Assembly: GCA_043228905.1 (NCBI GenBank)
Contig: JBHGNT010000001.1
Span: forward strand, 372,001-436,000
Direction: 5' to 3'
DNA length: 64,000 nt
From: Azolla caroliniana
Lineage: Eukaryota > Polypodiophyta
Part shown: positions 43,601-55,557 of the stretch, piece by piece
Layout: the number at the start of each line of letters is the position of its first letter
How positions within the stretch are numbered: the first letter of the stretch is position 1
The notes under the pieces: model-generated
Databases searched by the model: none
The model's input: only the letters and a program-made list of their open reading frames with translations
What the model was told of the DNA's origin: nothing
Program-made: the position numbers and the translations under genes

Positions 43601-46182
43601 TGATTTAATCCCTTCAAATGAATATCAATGCCAATGTTTCTATGCATACATTGAAATGGACAAAAAACATTTCCTAAAGAAACACTTTAACCCACACCTC
43701 ATGATAGAAACCTCCTGAGCAAATTCTTTTTGCAGGTCTTCATTTAATTCTGATTTCAGAACTTTAATAGCCACATCTTGGCCACGGTATGTACCCCGAA
43801 ACCTGCATTAAATTGGCATTTTTAATTCTTAGGCTAAGAAAAAGTTTGAAGCTAGAGAAATGCTAATACTTACAGATCTCCAAATGATCCACTTGCCACT
43901 TTATGATCATATTTAAGTAGTTCAGGATCGATTTCCCAGTCATCAGTACCATAAGATGGGATTCTAAGGAACTCCAAATTTGAGTTCCTAGCAAATGGTG
44001 TTACCACATCATCAGGAGGTTGTCCAATGAGACTTTTTTTCTCAATTTCTTTCTGTCATAGATCCAGATTACCACTAAAATTTATTAGCATTGACCCAGA
44101 ATTTATCATCCTTCCAGAATTCCAATGATGACCTAATCGCCATTAACGTTAACGCACTATCTAAAAGTGCAATTAAATTAATATGACCTCTTAAAGACAC
44201 AAAAAACTTTGCATTTATATAATCATAAGAAATTTTATGTCACCCAGCTTTTTATTTAAATTCTTGGAGTATTACTGGCTTCAAAATGAAACCCAATAGA
44301 TATTATCTTGATGCCGGTTTTCCTACAGATGAATATATTATATAAATGGCTGCTCATGGATCTGCATACCTCTCCAGAAGCTATCATAACTTCCAATTGT
44401 TGCTGCAACTCTTGGGTATCCTGTCATAAAGACACATAATCCTGACATTCATAACCAAAATAGAGAAAGACAAAAAGTGGATTTATATGTCACGAATACA
44501 TTGCTTATTAATACAATGATTCCAATACCTCAGTTGGCCAGCCATCTACAACGAAAACATCTAAAGAAAATCCATCATCAGTTGAGAATACATGAGCTTC
44601 ACGGATGTTGAGTCCCACTTCCGAAAGGGCATATGATATCTGCACATCCCACATGCTATAATATCAGATGTAAAATATTGCAGTTTGTAGAATAATATTT
44701 TATAAATCAAAGCATTATTCATAATCCCTCTTTCAGTGACACAATTTACCTCACCAAGAAGTTTTTGTTTATCTGAAGTTGAAAAGGTAACTTCGTGTAT
44801 GGGATAATGTCTTAGTCATCCAACAAAAGGAAACGTTTAGTAAGTGGACGGTGGTAATAAGAATTGACGGATGCAGATACATGCAAGGCCAGAATTACTA
44901 TCTATGATTGCTGAATCTACATAACATATGCACATCTTACCTGGATAAATAGTCATCATCACTACTGATGTCTTTGTCATTATCACCTCCTGACGATTTG
45001 TTCAACCCTAGTGCCAATGCCTCTAAGTTTACAGAAGATCCAAATGAAGGAGGAGCAAGAATGCTGACATAAGAAGCTTCAATCTTAGAGGTATTAAATT
45101 AGGACTATAAAGAATGAAATAAAAGAACAAGAAACTTCAAAGATGACTTGATACCTTAACTTTGCAATAGCCTCTTGTTTTTTCTTTGGATTTTTTGAGT
45201 CACTTGCTTCTGAATTTTCCAATCCAGTGGGGAGAACCTATTTTCAACAAACCCATAAAGTAAAAGGAACCTTCATATCTTGAAACTCAAATTGCATATC
45301 TGATTACTTTAGTATCACTCAGCAAAAAGACATTTTTCTTGATACTTTTCCAGGCCAATACCTTAATAACAATAAGAAGCTTCAAGCGTAAATTTCTAGA
45401 AATTTTCTCATTGTTTTAAAAGCTTTACCTCCTGAAGAGGCTTTCCATTTCTAATTTTATATTGTACATGCTTAAGCCTAAGGCTTGCATCCCTTCAATT
45501 CTTTGTAATTTAAAATCTATACTTCTTCTGAGATCTAACCAAGGAATTTTCTTTGCCTTCAAACCTTTCAACTCACTAATCTCAATCATGAAGAATCTAG
45601 GAATAGCCTTGCAAAATTAAAAGTCCGGTTGGAAGTAGTGAGAAAATGAAATTCAGAAACATCAATAAATAATAAAAGGTTTTTAGGCTGATATCATCAT
45701 GTTCAACATATGTGGTAAAGCTAAACCTAAACTTACATGAATAGATCTAATATGGAAAAAAGGAGGGCCCGTTTTGTAAGTTCTTGCCAATTCCAGTAGT
45801 CTTTTGTGCTCCAAAACATCTTCAGCCCTATCAAGATTCACATCCAAAGCATATCTGCAATAAATCGCCCAACATTTTTGAGCTCACAGCACAACCAAAG
45901 CACACAAAGGAAGAATTGGCAAAAAACTAGAAAGCCAGAAAACAATGAAAAAGGCAGTATGAAGTCATGATGTGGCTGTTATAGATAAAATCAAAACATC
46001 TCAAGGGGATAAAGGATGACTGTACATGATAACTTTTTGTACTGTCATTGCTTTCATTCTTTGTTTTACTTTTTCTTTTTTCTATGTATGTGCCGATTGC
46101 ATAGACCAAGAGTGGATTGTACTCAAACATTGTATGTTATTGATCCCATGGCTCAAGTTCAACCTTCCATGGATGTTAATCA

Positions 46183-46252
<70 letters not shown>

Positions 46253-47010
46253 ACAAGGTCAAAAGACTAAGTATCACACTTTGAAAAGCTTTGCATTTGA
46301 TCGTATTTGACTATGCTTTCCACACATCTTCAACCAAATTCCAATCCTTGCACGAATTTCTCTCACAATCACAATTTGCCCCCTCGATTGCAACATCCAT
46401 TGGTAAAGTTCTTGAACATTGAGAGTCGCTACTCACTTTCACATGTATTTGGTTGAACTGTAATATTTTCGGTCTCATAGGTCATATTTGACCTCCTGAA
46501 AACAATAATAGAATCTATCTATCTATCTCTCGCCTCGTCTAATTTCAAGGAGATTAAAACAAAATATAAACGCATGAAAACTCATAGGAGGATTTCAACC
46601 AGTTTGAATAAAAATAAAACAACGTAGATCCATGATTTCAGAAAGATTAAATGAAAATACATTAACATCAATATGATTCCAGTTCAATACAAATGTCAAA
46701 AAACACATCAAGCCATATATGGTTTCTAACCAGATTTTAATACAAATGCTGAGGACACGTCAATACCCATATGTGTTTTTGTTGAAAATACACAACAACA
46801 GTATACCAAATATAGAGTAATTGGGTATTTTTTATATACAACCACATACCTTAAAGGTAGACGTTGGAAATGAGCATGAAGATCATCTACAAACCCGACA
46901 CTATCAAGAGCTTCACTACAAGAATCCCGTAGCCGTGTGATAATGTTTTCGCACACCTCTCTCTTCTTCGCATTTGCCAAGTCAGTCGGTCGCTGCGCAT
47001 CAGATTCCAT
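40655..47010 (-). CDS. STY46/STY8/STY17-like ACT-domain protein kinase, 16 exons
   Basis: A Raf-like serine/threonine(-tyrosine) kinase; Arabidopsis STY8/17/46 act in the cytosol and phosphorylate chloroplast transit peptides. Exons (minus): 47010-46850, 45854-45737, 45237-45155, 45063-44941, 44810-44750, 44639-44529, 44420-44370, 44052-43874, 43802-43698, 43031-42958, 42879-42704, 42621-42523, 42391-42311, 41160-41107, 40987-40853, 40747-40655. All borders are GT-AG, phases join, and the total is 1704 nt, 567 residues (STY46 about 575). ACT domain residues about 165-240 ([20 protein letters not shown]); kinase about 275-535: glycine loop [13 protein letters not shown] Lys, [13 protein letters not shown] (about 420), [27 protein letters not shown]. 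The tail [18 protein letters not shown] is basic. The ATG is that of MESDAQRP; an upstream in-frame Met is not needed. Apparently intact. Confidence 0.93.
41400..42178. repeat. Possible LTR insertion in a kinase intron
   Basis: The intron between exons 13 and 14 is 1150 bp, the largest but for intron 1. Its middle has a GGCTTATATAGGAAGC TATA-type box (about 41517), a poly-A stretch, and an end in GACCATCAAACA, LTR-like features. It also holds a short direct repeat TTCTAAATATCTCT-TGACCAT. No target duplication was found. Confidence 0.35.
46186..46249. repeat. CT microsatellite in kinase intron 1
   Basis: About 32 CT units without interruption, inside the 995-bp first intron. Confidence 0.95.
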
Positions 47011-50000
47011 GGAAGCTGTAGAAACCCTAATGTCCTGATAAATATCTACAGAACAGAGCAACTTTAGGGCCAAATATGCACTTAGTTACTTAAGCATTTA
47101 TTAGATTTGTCTGTGCAAGAGACATAAGAGATTTCTAGGTGCAAACGCCATAGGAGATTTCTCTCTGCAATATGAAAACCTGTATATTACAAGGGAAGAA
47201 AGAAGAAGCAGAACTTACCATTTTTCTGCTGTTATCCACCCTCTCCCAAAGTCAACAAAATTAAAAGTAGATAAATTGTTTCCTCTCGCTTTTGGTTACA
47301 GCCACAGGAGTGGGTCTACTCCATGGCCAGACGAAGAAGAAGAAGAAGAAGAAGAAGGCATGAATCCCACTCCATGGGCGGTGGGACCTTCTTCCGTCGA
47401 CTGTACGTACCGTCCATATCTCACTTGAACACACAATATGTATGTACTGTATACAAATTACAAATTACAATATGTACATCATTTGACAACTTCTCCTCCT
47501 TGACCAACGAACCAACCAACACATGGTCCCAACACCAAGACCCGGCCTTGGGACCATACCATCTTTCCTTTTGGGCACATACTTCTTCTTCAACACACGG
47601 AACATGAACTGCTACGTATTGTACTCGACGTTCTGCTGCCAAATAATTGTGTTTCTTAGGTAGGGGATTTGTTCTCTCACATTTTGTATTCTCGTCACTT
47701 TTTGCCAAAAAAATTAATGAAATACAAAGAAGGGATGGGTGCCCGTCTTTGCTAACAGTAGCGGCAACTTCCTTGCTCGTGAGCAATCAATTTGTTGTCG
47801 CTATGTGTGATTTGACAATGTCTTAATTGACATAAATTTCTACATCCCTCGTTAGTGAAAACTTCTAATAGCATAGGAGGTTATGAAGCCAAATGAGGAA
47901 TCCGTACGATTTCTCAAATAGTTTTGTTGGTCAAGGTGAATGGGAAAGCCCAATGACTAAGAATCCATTAGATGTAGTTGTCCATACCTAACAAGCGAAC
48001 AATGTTGTTTGAAATTATGAATAGTACAAATTCACCAAGTGTTCAAAATCAACTCATCTCCTTGTCGTACACATAATGTCATAGCTATTTGGAGTCAGTA
48101 TTGGTAACAATAATATTTATAATCACATTCTCAAACTTTTACATCAGTTAGATGATTGCTTTCATTAAGCATCCCTGTTTCAACTACATTAAGAAAAAGC
48201 AAAATACACATGTTTTGATGTTGTAATTGATAGTTTATACAATCATAAGGTTCCATTAGACATGCTAAAAGAGTTGATAGTTTACATCAATGTACTTTTC
48301 CTTCTTGTGTGCTGAAAAGAGTTGCAAAAGTTGTCTTACTCAATGAGCTATAGAATAAATTGTATCCCCAATACATTATTATAACGTATATATGATATTT
48401 TCGATCAAGATAGGATTGTCCACTATTAAAGATGCTATGTATAATGATCTCCACAATTATTGTTTGCATTACTTTCAAAGGTCAAATAAAACACGAATTT
48501 CGACAAACCTTGTCATGGGGGTGACAAACGAAGCCAATTCCTAAAAACAACAATTTTCAAACAAGGATGTTTTAGACAAATTGCCCAAAATCGGACCTAT
48601 TGAAGGTTGATTACCTAATCTACCCAAAGAAAGGCTAATTTAGTTATTGGTCTTAATTTGAAAAGAGGGTCTAAGTAGAGGACCGATGAGTAGTGTAGCT
48701 ATTTTTCATCAAATGAAGAAAGTGTGGGAACAACACACCATGGACACGTGGTTCCATGTCAGTATAGTTATGGTTGTTGCAATTGACGTTGCTTGGCCAA
48801 GAGGCACCAAAAGTCAACACTTAGGATTGGCCTCAACCCAAATTCCACACTAGTCACACCTTTCCCTCTCATTTTGACATAGTGCCCTACACACATTCCT
48901 AGGGGATAGGATCTTATATCCATGAAATACCTCCTATTCAAATGAAAATGATAAATATTTAAACTAAATTCCCCCTAAATCTTAAAGTTTGTCCCCCCCC
49001 CCCCCCCCCCCCCCCCATAGACAAACCATGAACACACATTTACTTGAACACTTGTGACTTGATAGATATTTTACACACCTCCACTTTCACACTCACATAA
49101 TCACCCAATCCTAAACAAGCACACATGGTTACACACACATTTTTTAAGCTAAATGCACACATCCTCCTATATTATTATATACAAATTCCAGGTGCACCAA
49201 TTCACATTTATTTACACACACACACTAACAAACAAACTTTAAATATATTACAAATGTACGCATTAATGATTACACTTAGGGTTGCAAATGTATGCATTGC
49301 ACATTACTCAAAAATATTTCAAGTTGCAGCACACAAGAGGAGCACGCAAATTTTATGTGCACATACAACATGTTAAACCCATACATAATGCACGTGTGAC
49401 AACTACACTAGCAAGTGTGAAGGGAAAATCATCACGAGCCCAATCACAAAATCATCGCAAATTTGCATTAGGCATACAAAACATGGAAGCATTTGATTAA
49501 ATTTCTAGTGAATATTAAGGTTTGAACTCACGACTAATTAGATGGATTGCTCAAACTTATATAATTTGTTTGATGTACACTTTCTATGGGAAACTATATT
49601 ACAACCATTATTTTCAAATAGGACATAAAAATTTCTTGACAATAAATCCTTTACGGACCATTTGTTTACATTGGTGGAGGCGAATAACTCCTTATGGATT
49701 CCATGCTTATTGTCTTCAAAGTGGCCCTTTTGCATAGTTTAATGGTCATCCATGATAGGAACATTTCTACTAATCCCTCATTGTTTCTATATCACGAGTC
49801 TCTATTGTTGAATTTTGACAAACTACCCATATTTGTTTATGTTTGCGAATGAATGTATATTTGTCACATCTTTTTCAAATAAAGGCACCAATCTTCAAAA
49901 TTGTCGCCTTAATTATCTTTCAATCCACCACCCCTAATGATCATATCTCTAAAACGTTAGAAAGCAATGAGGTTAAGCATAATAATGGTAGCCAAGTATT

Positions 50001-50816
50001 TAAATTGCCAAAATCATGAGTACTTAAGCACATATTCATGGATATGCATCATAATTGCCAATCGAAAAGTTAGGAATTGCTTTGGATTCTTTCGAATGGA
50101 AAAAATCCATTGTGTTGTATAGAGGTGCAATGAATGCATATAGTACATGAGCATGTTGTGTCGCATAAAAATTGCAATTGGTACATATGTGTTGGAAAAA
50201 GCTCAAAACAATTAACATTTCTCTCGAGGGCATGATCCAATGATACTTGAAGAGAGATTTAGTAACTTAATGTAATTAAAGCACAACCTTTGTCAATTTG
50301 ATATTTGGATATCTCCTTTAAATGTACATTCTTGTAAAACCATATACAACATTGATGAGTACCAATGATTCATTCAGATCTTGTGCAAAAGGGTGTTGAT
50401 GTGCCTTAAAGTGTGATTGAGTTAAGCAAAGTGTTACGTTCATGTGAATATGTACACACACACACACACACATGTTCTCAAGTGGGAAAGGATCATAGTT
50501 ATATTATTGTTAAATTTTAAGAAAGAACTATAAAGGTAAAATTATAAACATTTTTCTAGGTATTTCTTGTTATGATATTTGAAGTTAAAGCTAAGTCTCT
50601 CTCTCTCTTCCCCCGCGTTAATCATTGCCTTGATCTCAAGTTAAACGCTTAATCATTGTACTTAACTCTAGGTTGAATTTAAAGCATAAACTAATGGTAG
50701 CTTAGTTGTATTGGTGATGTTTCGTTTTGTTTCTCTTCAATTGAGTGCTCAATTTGTAATAGAGTCTCACTTAAGCATTTATTTGATCATGTGAAGGTGA
50801 TTAAGTTATAGAGTAG
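47011..50816. other. Kinase upstream region and AT-rich intergenic DNA
   Basis: The first few hundred bases hold the kinase 5' UTR and promoter, with a GAA repeat at 47331-47356. The rest is AT-rich with microsatellites (CA at 50455-50472), a 24-C run (48993-49016), and no ORF I would call a gene. Short Met-starting ORFs here have no recognisable domain. Confidence 0.5.
48993..49016. repeat. Poly-C tract (24 C)
   Basis: An uninterrupted C run in AT-rich DNA; the opposite strand is poly-G and could form a quadruplex. The length may be an assembly artefact. Confidence 0.9.
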
Positions 50817-50821
50817 GATTA

Positions 50822-51441
50822 TGTTGGGATTACGGTCCCTTCGCATGGGATGGTCGGATATCGGAGATGAATGCCGACAAGCCCGGTTTCGGTTTCGGAT
50901 CCGGATGACGAAGACCCCGGTTTCGGTACCGGATGACGAATGTACCCGGAGAGCGATCCGGATGCAGGGACATATCCGTGAATATGTTCGCTATGGGCCC
51001 CTGAGGCTACAGTTGTAAATAGCCCAAAGTCATATAAGTATAAATATGACTTAGGGCAAACAATTTTGTTGTTGCTTCTCATTTTTCTGTTTTTCCACTC
51101 AAGAGGAGTGAAGTGTAAGCAGCCGTGATAGAGAGAGAGAGAGATAGAGCGCGAGAGAGGAAGAGGTAGACGCCTCTGTGTATTTCCGCCGCCTGTGGCG
51201 AGGACAGCGAGCTCAAGGTCGTCGCCTTGCAGCTCGCCATTGTATACTTCTCTGTATAGTGTTGGGTTGGAGTCTTGTACTCCCGTGGTTTTTTCCCGTC
51301 TGGGTTTTCCACGTTAATCCCTGTGTACTCGCGTTCTTGCTTTTTTTCTTTTCGTGTGGTTCCTATTTTCTGCTGCATTGATCCGCGATTACTCGGTTGT
51401 GGCCGAGTGAAGAAGGTGAATAGAAGCGTCTATTCCTTGCA
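50822..51441 (+). repeat. 5' LTR of Copia A3
   Basis: U3 has two diverged copies of a CCGGATGACGAA unit. The TATA box TATAAATA is at 51039-51046, inside an inverted repeat (51022-51057; AAGTCATAT / ATATGACTT, flanked by GCCC / GGGC). A GA run at about 51129-51144 and the GTGGTTTTTTCCC / TTTTCCACGT pair lie downstream. Confidence 0.95.
51022..51057 (+). promoter_or_regulatory. LTR core promoter: TATA box in an inverted repeat
   Basis: TATAAATA lies between the arms of a near-palindrome closed by GCCC and GGGC. The same arrangement is kept in the A1, A2 and right A3 LTRs, and a similar one exists in Copia C. Promoter function is inferred from position. Confidence 0.65.
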
Positions 51442-51444
51442 AAT

Positions 51445-51456
51445 TGGTATCAGAGC
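51445..51456 (+). other. Copia A3 primer binding site
   Basis: TGGTATCAGAGC three bases after the LTR, matching initiator Met tRNA. Confidence 0.9.
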
Positions 51457-51470
51457 GATTGTTGCAGAAA

Positions 51471-54400
51471 ATGGAAGGCGGCGGCAGCGGGCAGCCGGGG
51501 ATGATGGTGCTGAACGCACAGAATTACGCCGACTGGAAGATCAAGATGGAGGATCTTCTGATTGTTCGGGACCTGTACGAACCGATTGACAGGTCGGAAA
51601 TACCGAAGGGGGTACTTGAGTCGGAGTGGAAGCTCCTGAACCGGAAAGCCGTAGCGACGATCCGACAATATGTCGATGTAAGCGTCCTACAACATGTGGC
51701 GAACGACACCAACGCATATGAGATGTGGAAGAAGCTGTCGGGCCTCTACGAGAGGAAGAATGCGTTGAACCGGACCTCCCTGATGAGGAAGATAGTGAAC
51801 CTCAAGTACCGGGACGGCGAGAGTATGGTTGAACACGTAAGCACGTTCATGGGATTCGTGAACCAGCTTGCGGCGATTAAGTTCCCGTTGGAGGATGCAA
51901 TGCAAGCCATCATCCTGATGTGTACATTGCCAGAAAGCTGGGAGAACTTGGTGGTGACTCTCAGCACCTCCTGCACCGAAGATAACTTGTCCTTACAAAC
52001 GGTAAAGACAAGTATTTTGAATGAAGAAGCGCGTCGGAGAGATAAGGAACCGGCCTCCGACCCGAAGATGTTGTTTACCGAATCGGATCGGGGAAGACAA
52101 TGGAACCGGAGTCCGCAAAGACGGGAGAAGTCGGGGACCCGGTCGCAGTCAAGAGGAAGGCCCACATGCTTCCACTGTGGGAAGCCGGGGCACTTCCGAA
52201 AGAATTGTCGGCATTACCGAAAAGACAATGGAACCGACAACACCGATTCGAAGAAGTCACCGGAGAGAAACGGTGCATACCGGGGAGCCACGGACCGGAA
52301 TGGTTCGGATCGGCGAGGACAGGACCGGAAAGGAACGACGGCACTCGCGGCAAGTGAAGAGGAGATCATGCTCATCACCGAAGAAGGTGAACTAAACATT
52401 GCCGGCGATGAGACGACCTGGGTGGTCGATTCCGGAGCATCGTTCCACCTGACCCCGGAGAGAAGATACTTCTCATCCTACACAGCCGGCGAGCATGGCT
52501 GTGTTCGGATGGGAAACGAAGGTACGTGCCGGATTGCCGGCATAGGAGACGTGTGGTTGACAACCCCGACCGGATGCAAAATGCTGCTGAAGAATGTCCG
52601 ACACGTTCCGGAGGTCCGACTGAACCTGATTTCGGCCGGGAGGCTAGATGATGAAGGCTACACGGGTAGCATCCGGAACGGTGTCATGAAGTTCAGCAAG
52701 GGGAGCTTGATAGTGGCTCGGGCCCGGAAGGTCAACACACTGTACCTGATGAATGCCCGGTTATGTCCGGAAGAGCTGAATGTGGCAGCCGACACTGCCG
52801 GTGAGCTGTGGCACAAAAGACTGTGCCACATGAGTGAGAAGGGGATGAAGAGGCTTGCAGAAGACAACCTTATTCCGGTGAAGCATGTGCACCTGGAGAA
52901 GTGCACCGACTGCCTGGCCGGTAAGCAGAACCGAACCTCCTTCCACTCAAGGCCACCGACGAGACGTAGCGCACCATTGGAGTTGGTGCACACCGACGTG
53001 TGTCAGGTAGAAACGAAGTCACATGGCGGAGCCCAGTACTTCGTAACTTTCATAGATGATCACAGCCGAAGACTGTGGACGGCACCGTTGAAGACAAAGG
53101 ACCAAGTGTTGTGCGTCTTCAAAGAACTCCACGCGAGAGTGGAAAGGGAATCCGGCAAGAAGCTGAAAGCGATACGAGCGGATAACGGAGGGGAATACCG
53201 GGGGCAGTTCCAGGAGTACTGTCGCTCGAAGGGAATCCGGCTCGAGTTTACTGTGCCGAAGACGCCGGAACTGAACGGGCTGGCCGAGAGGATGAACCGG
53301 ACCATAATGGAGAGGGTTCGGAGTATGCTGGCGCATGCGAAATTACCCAAGGGGTTTTGGGCTGAGGCAATGTCGACGGCGACATATGTGATAAACCGAT
53401 CACCCTCAGTACCTTTGGACGGAGACACGCCGCAGAGAGTGTGGACCGGTAGGGAAGTATCCTACCGGCATCTGAAGGTGTTCGGGTGTCTCGCATACGT
53501 GCACGTGGCGAAGGACCGGAGAGGAAAGCTAGATCCGAAGACCCGGCCATGCATATTCCTCGGTTACGGCGACGACGAGTTCGGCTACCGAGTATGGGAC
53601 CCGGTCGACAAGAAGATATTCAGGAGTCGAGATATCGTCTTTATGGAGGACAAGACACTCGCCGACTGGGAGTCGGAGAAGAAGATGAAAAGCTCCAAGT
53701 CGACCGGTGAGGATAAACTCTACGAGGAGCAGTCCCGACCGGCAAGGGACCGGTTAGCACTCGAGGACCCGGCCGAAGACGGTGAAGAAACAGAACCGGC
53801 CGAAGAAGATGAAAATGATACCGGAACCGGCCCCGATCCCGAAATGGATTCGGATGAAGAAGAAGAATCGGAAGAACCGGTTACCGAAGCTCCGAAACGG
53901 AGATACCCTCAAAGAGAGAGAAGGGCCCCCCGGAGATTTCCGGAACCAGAGCACGTGTTGCTAACCGACGAGGGGGAGCCGGAGAGCTTTGAGGAAGCGA
54001 AGCATGACACCCAGAGCCGCAGGTGGTTGAGTGCCATGCAGGACGAGATGGATTCCCTGCATGAGAACCACACATATGAACTTGTGGAGTTGCCGAAAGG
54101 AAAGCGGGCACTTCGAAACAAGTGGGTGTTCAAGTTGAAACCGGGAGATGCCGGAAAACCCCCGAGATACAAAGCCAGAATCGTGGTGAAGGGGTTTCAG
54201 CAGAAGAAGGGCGTCGACTTCGACGAGATATTTGCCCCGGTAGTGAAGATGACCTCCATCCGGACGATGCTGAGCATAGCGGCAAGCATGGACCTCGAGG
54301 TAGAACAGATGGACGTGAAGACGGCATTCCTTCACGGCGACCTCGATGAAGAGATCTACATGCAGCAACCGGAAGGATTCGAGAAGAAAGGGAAGGAGCA

Positions 54401-55547
54401 CCTGGTATGCCGGTTGAAGAAGAGCCTTTACGGACTGAAGCAGGCTCCCCGGCAATGGTACCGGAAGTTCGACTCCTTCATGACCGACGAAGGGTACCTC
54501 AAAACACAGTCCGACCACTGCGTGTTTGTGAAGAAGTTCGAAGGAGGAGACTTTCTAATACTCCTCCTGTACGTGGACGACATGTTGATCGTCGGACGGG
54601 ACCAGGTCAAGATCCGGATGCTGAAGAAGGCTCTTCACCGAACCTTCTCAATGAAGGACCTGGGTCCGGCGAGACAAATACTAGGGATGCACATCATCCG
54701 GGACCGGAGCAAGAAGCAGTTGTGGCTGTCACAGGAGAAGTACGTGACGAAGGTGCTTCACCGGTTCAACATGTCGGAAGCAAGACCGGTCGGATCGACC
54801 CTCCTAGCAAACTGCAAGCTGTCCAGCAAGCAAAGTCCCAAGACAAAGGCTGAAAAGGAGGATATGATGAAAGTGCCGTATGCCTCAGCCGTCGGGAGCT
54901 TGATGTACGCCATGGTGTGTACGAGACCGGACATAGGATATGCAGTCGGAGTGGTGAGCCGGTACATGAGCAATCCCGGCAAAGAGCATTGGAACGCGGT
55001 CAAGTGGATACTCCGATACCTGAAGGGCACAGCGAATGTGTGCCTCCGATTCGGCTCCGGTAAACCCGAACTCGACGGTTTCACCGATTCGGATATGTCG
55101 GCTGATGCAGATACCAGCCGGTCCACATCAGGGTATGTGATGACGTATGCAGGGGGAGCTGTTTCATGGCAGTCGAGGCTGCAGAAGACGGTTGCGTTGT
55201 CAACTACGGAGGCGGAGTACATGGCGGCTGTTGAAGCCGGCAAGGAAGTAATATGGATGAAGGACTTCATTAGAGAGCTCGGTATCCGGCAGGAGGAGTA
55301 CCGACTCTACTGTGACAGTCAGAGTGCAATCCACCTTGCGAAGAACGCGACCTATCACTCCCGGACGAAGCACATCCAGCGAAGATATCACTGGATCCGG
55401 GAAAGGATAGAAGACAAGGAGTTCGTGCTGACAAAGATCCACACGGACGAGAACGGGTCGGATATGCTGACCAAGGTCCTCACACCCGACAAGCTGGAAG
55501 CATGCTGGAAGAGGATCGGATTGGAAAGACATCCCATGCCGAAGTGA
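51471..55547 (+). CDS. Copia gag-pol polyprotein, intact
   Basis: 1358 residues from the ATG at 51471 (reading is open upstream to a TTG, but MEGGGSGQPG matches the A1 copy). Domains: UBN2-type Gag 1-215; CCHC knuckle CFHCGKPGHFRKNC at 233-246; aspartic protease with DSGAS at about 320; GAG-pre-integrase zinc pair from LWHKRLCHM (about 448); integrase with Asp 509 (HTDVCQ), Asp 571 (RADNGGEY) and Glu 606 (GLAERMNRT), a 35-residue DD35E spacing; an acidic linker (about 760-830); RT with YVDDM at about 1035; RNase H with LSTTEAEYMA near 1245. No stop or frameshift, and all catalytic residues are present, so it could be active. Gag and Pol share one frame, as in most plant Copia elements. Confidence 0.95.
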   Translation: MEGGGSGQPGMMVLNAQNYADWKIKMEDLLIVRDLYEPIDRSEIPKGVLESEWKLLNRKAVATIRQYVDVSVLQHVANDTNAYEMWKKLSGLYERKNALNRTSLMRKIVNLKYRDGESMVEHVSTFMGFVNQLAAIKFPLEDAMQAIILMCTLPESWENLVVTLSTSCTEDNLSLQTVKTSILNEEARRRDKEPASDPKMLFTESDRGRQWNRSPQRREKSGTRSQSRGRPTCFHCGKPGHFRKNCRHYRKDNGTDNTDSKKSPERNGAYRGATDRNGSDRRGQDRKGTTALAASEEEIMLITEEGELNIAGDETTWVVDSGASFHLTPERRYFSSYTAGEHGCVRMGNEGTCRIAGIGDVWLTTPTGCKMLLKNVRHVPEVRLNLISAGRLDDEGYTGSIRNGVMKFSKGSLIVARARKVNTLYLMNARLCPEELNVAADTAGELWHKRLCHMSEKGMKRLAEDNLIPVKHVHLEKCTDCLAGKQNRTSFHSRPPTRRSAPLELVHTDVCQVETKSHGGAQYFVTFIDDHSRRLWTAPLKTKDQVLCVFKELHARVERESGKKLKAIRADNGGEYRGQFQEYCRSKGIRLEFTVPKTPELNGLAERMNRTIMERVRSMLAHAKLPKGFWAEAMSTATYVINRSPSVPLDGDTPQRVWTGREVSYRHLKVFGCLAYVHVAKDRRGKLDPKTRPCIFLGYGDDEFGYRVWDPVDKKIFRSRDIVFMEDKTLADWESEKKMKSSKSTGEDKLYEEQSRPARDRLALEDPAEDGEETEPAEEDENDTGTGPDPEMDSDEEEESEEPVTEAPKRRYPQRERRAPRRFPEPEHVLLTDEGEPESFEEAKHDTQSRRWLSAMQDEMDSLHENHTYELVELPKGKRALRNKWVFKLKPGDAGKPPRYKARIVVKGFQQKKGVDFDEIFAPVVKMTSIRTMLSIAASMDLEVEQMDVKTAFLHGDLDEEIYMQQPEGFEKKGKEHLVCRLKKSLYGLKQAPRQWYRKFDSFMTDEGYLKTQSDHCVFVKKFEGGDFLILLLYVDDMLIVGRDQVKIRMLKKALHRTFSMKDLGPARQILGMHIIRDRSKKQLWLSQEKYVTKVLHRFNMSEARPVGSTLLANCKLSSKQSPKTKAEKEDMMKVPYASAVGSLMYAMVCTRPDIGYAVGVVSRYMSNPGKEHWNAVKWILRYLKGTANVCLRFGSGKPELDGFTDSDMSADADTSRSTSGYVMTYAGGAVSWQSRLQKTVALSTTEAEYMAAVEAGKEVIWMKDFIRELGIRQEEYRLYCDSQSAIHLAKNATYHSRTKHIQRRYHWIRERIEDKEFVLTKIHTDENGSDMLTKVLTPDKLEACWKRIGLERHPMPK

Positions 55548-55557
55548 AGGGGGAGTT
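55548..55557 (+). other. Polypurine tract of Copia A3
   Basis: AGGGGGAGTT directly after the gag-pol stop and before the 3' LTR; primes second-strand synthesis in such elements. Confidence 0.75.

Noticed and set aside
51444-51470. Upstream TTG start of the Copia gag-pol
   Set aside because: This part overlaps the primer binding site and the ATG at 51471 matches the gag start of the A1 copy.
51746-52165. Minus-strand ORFs across gag-pol
   Set aside because: Shadows of the intact Copia ORF on the opposite strand.
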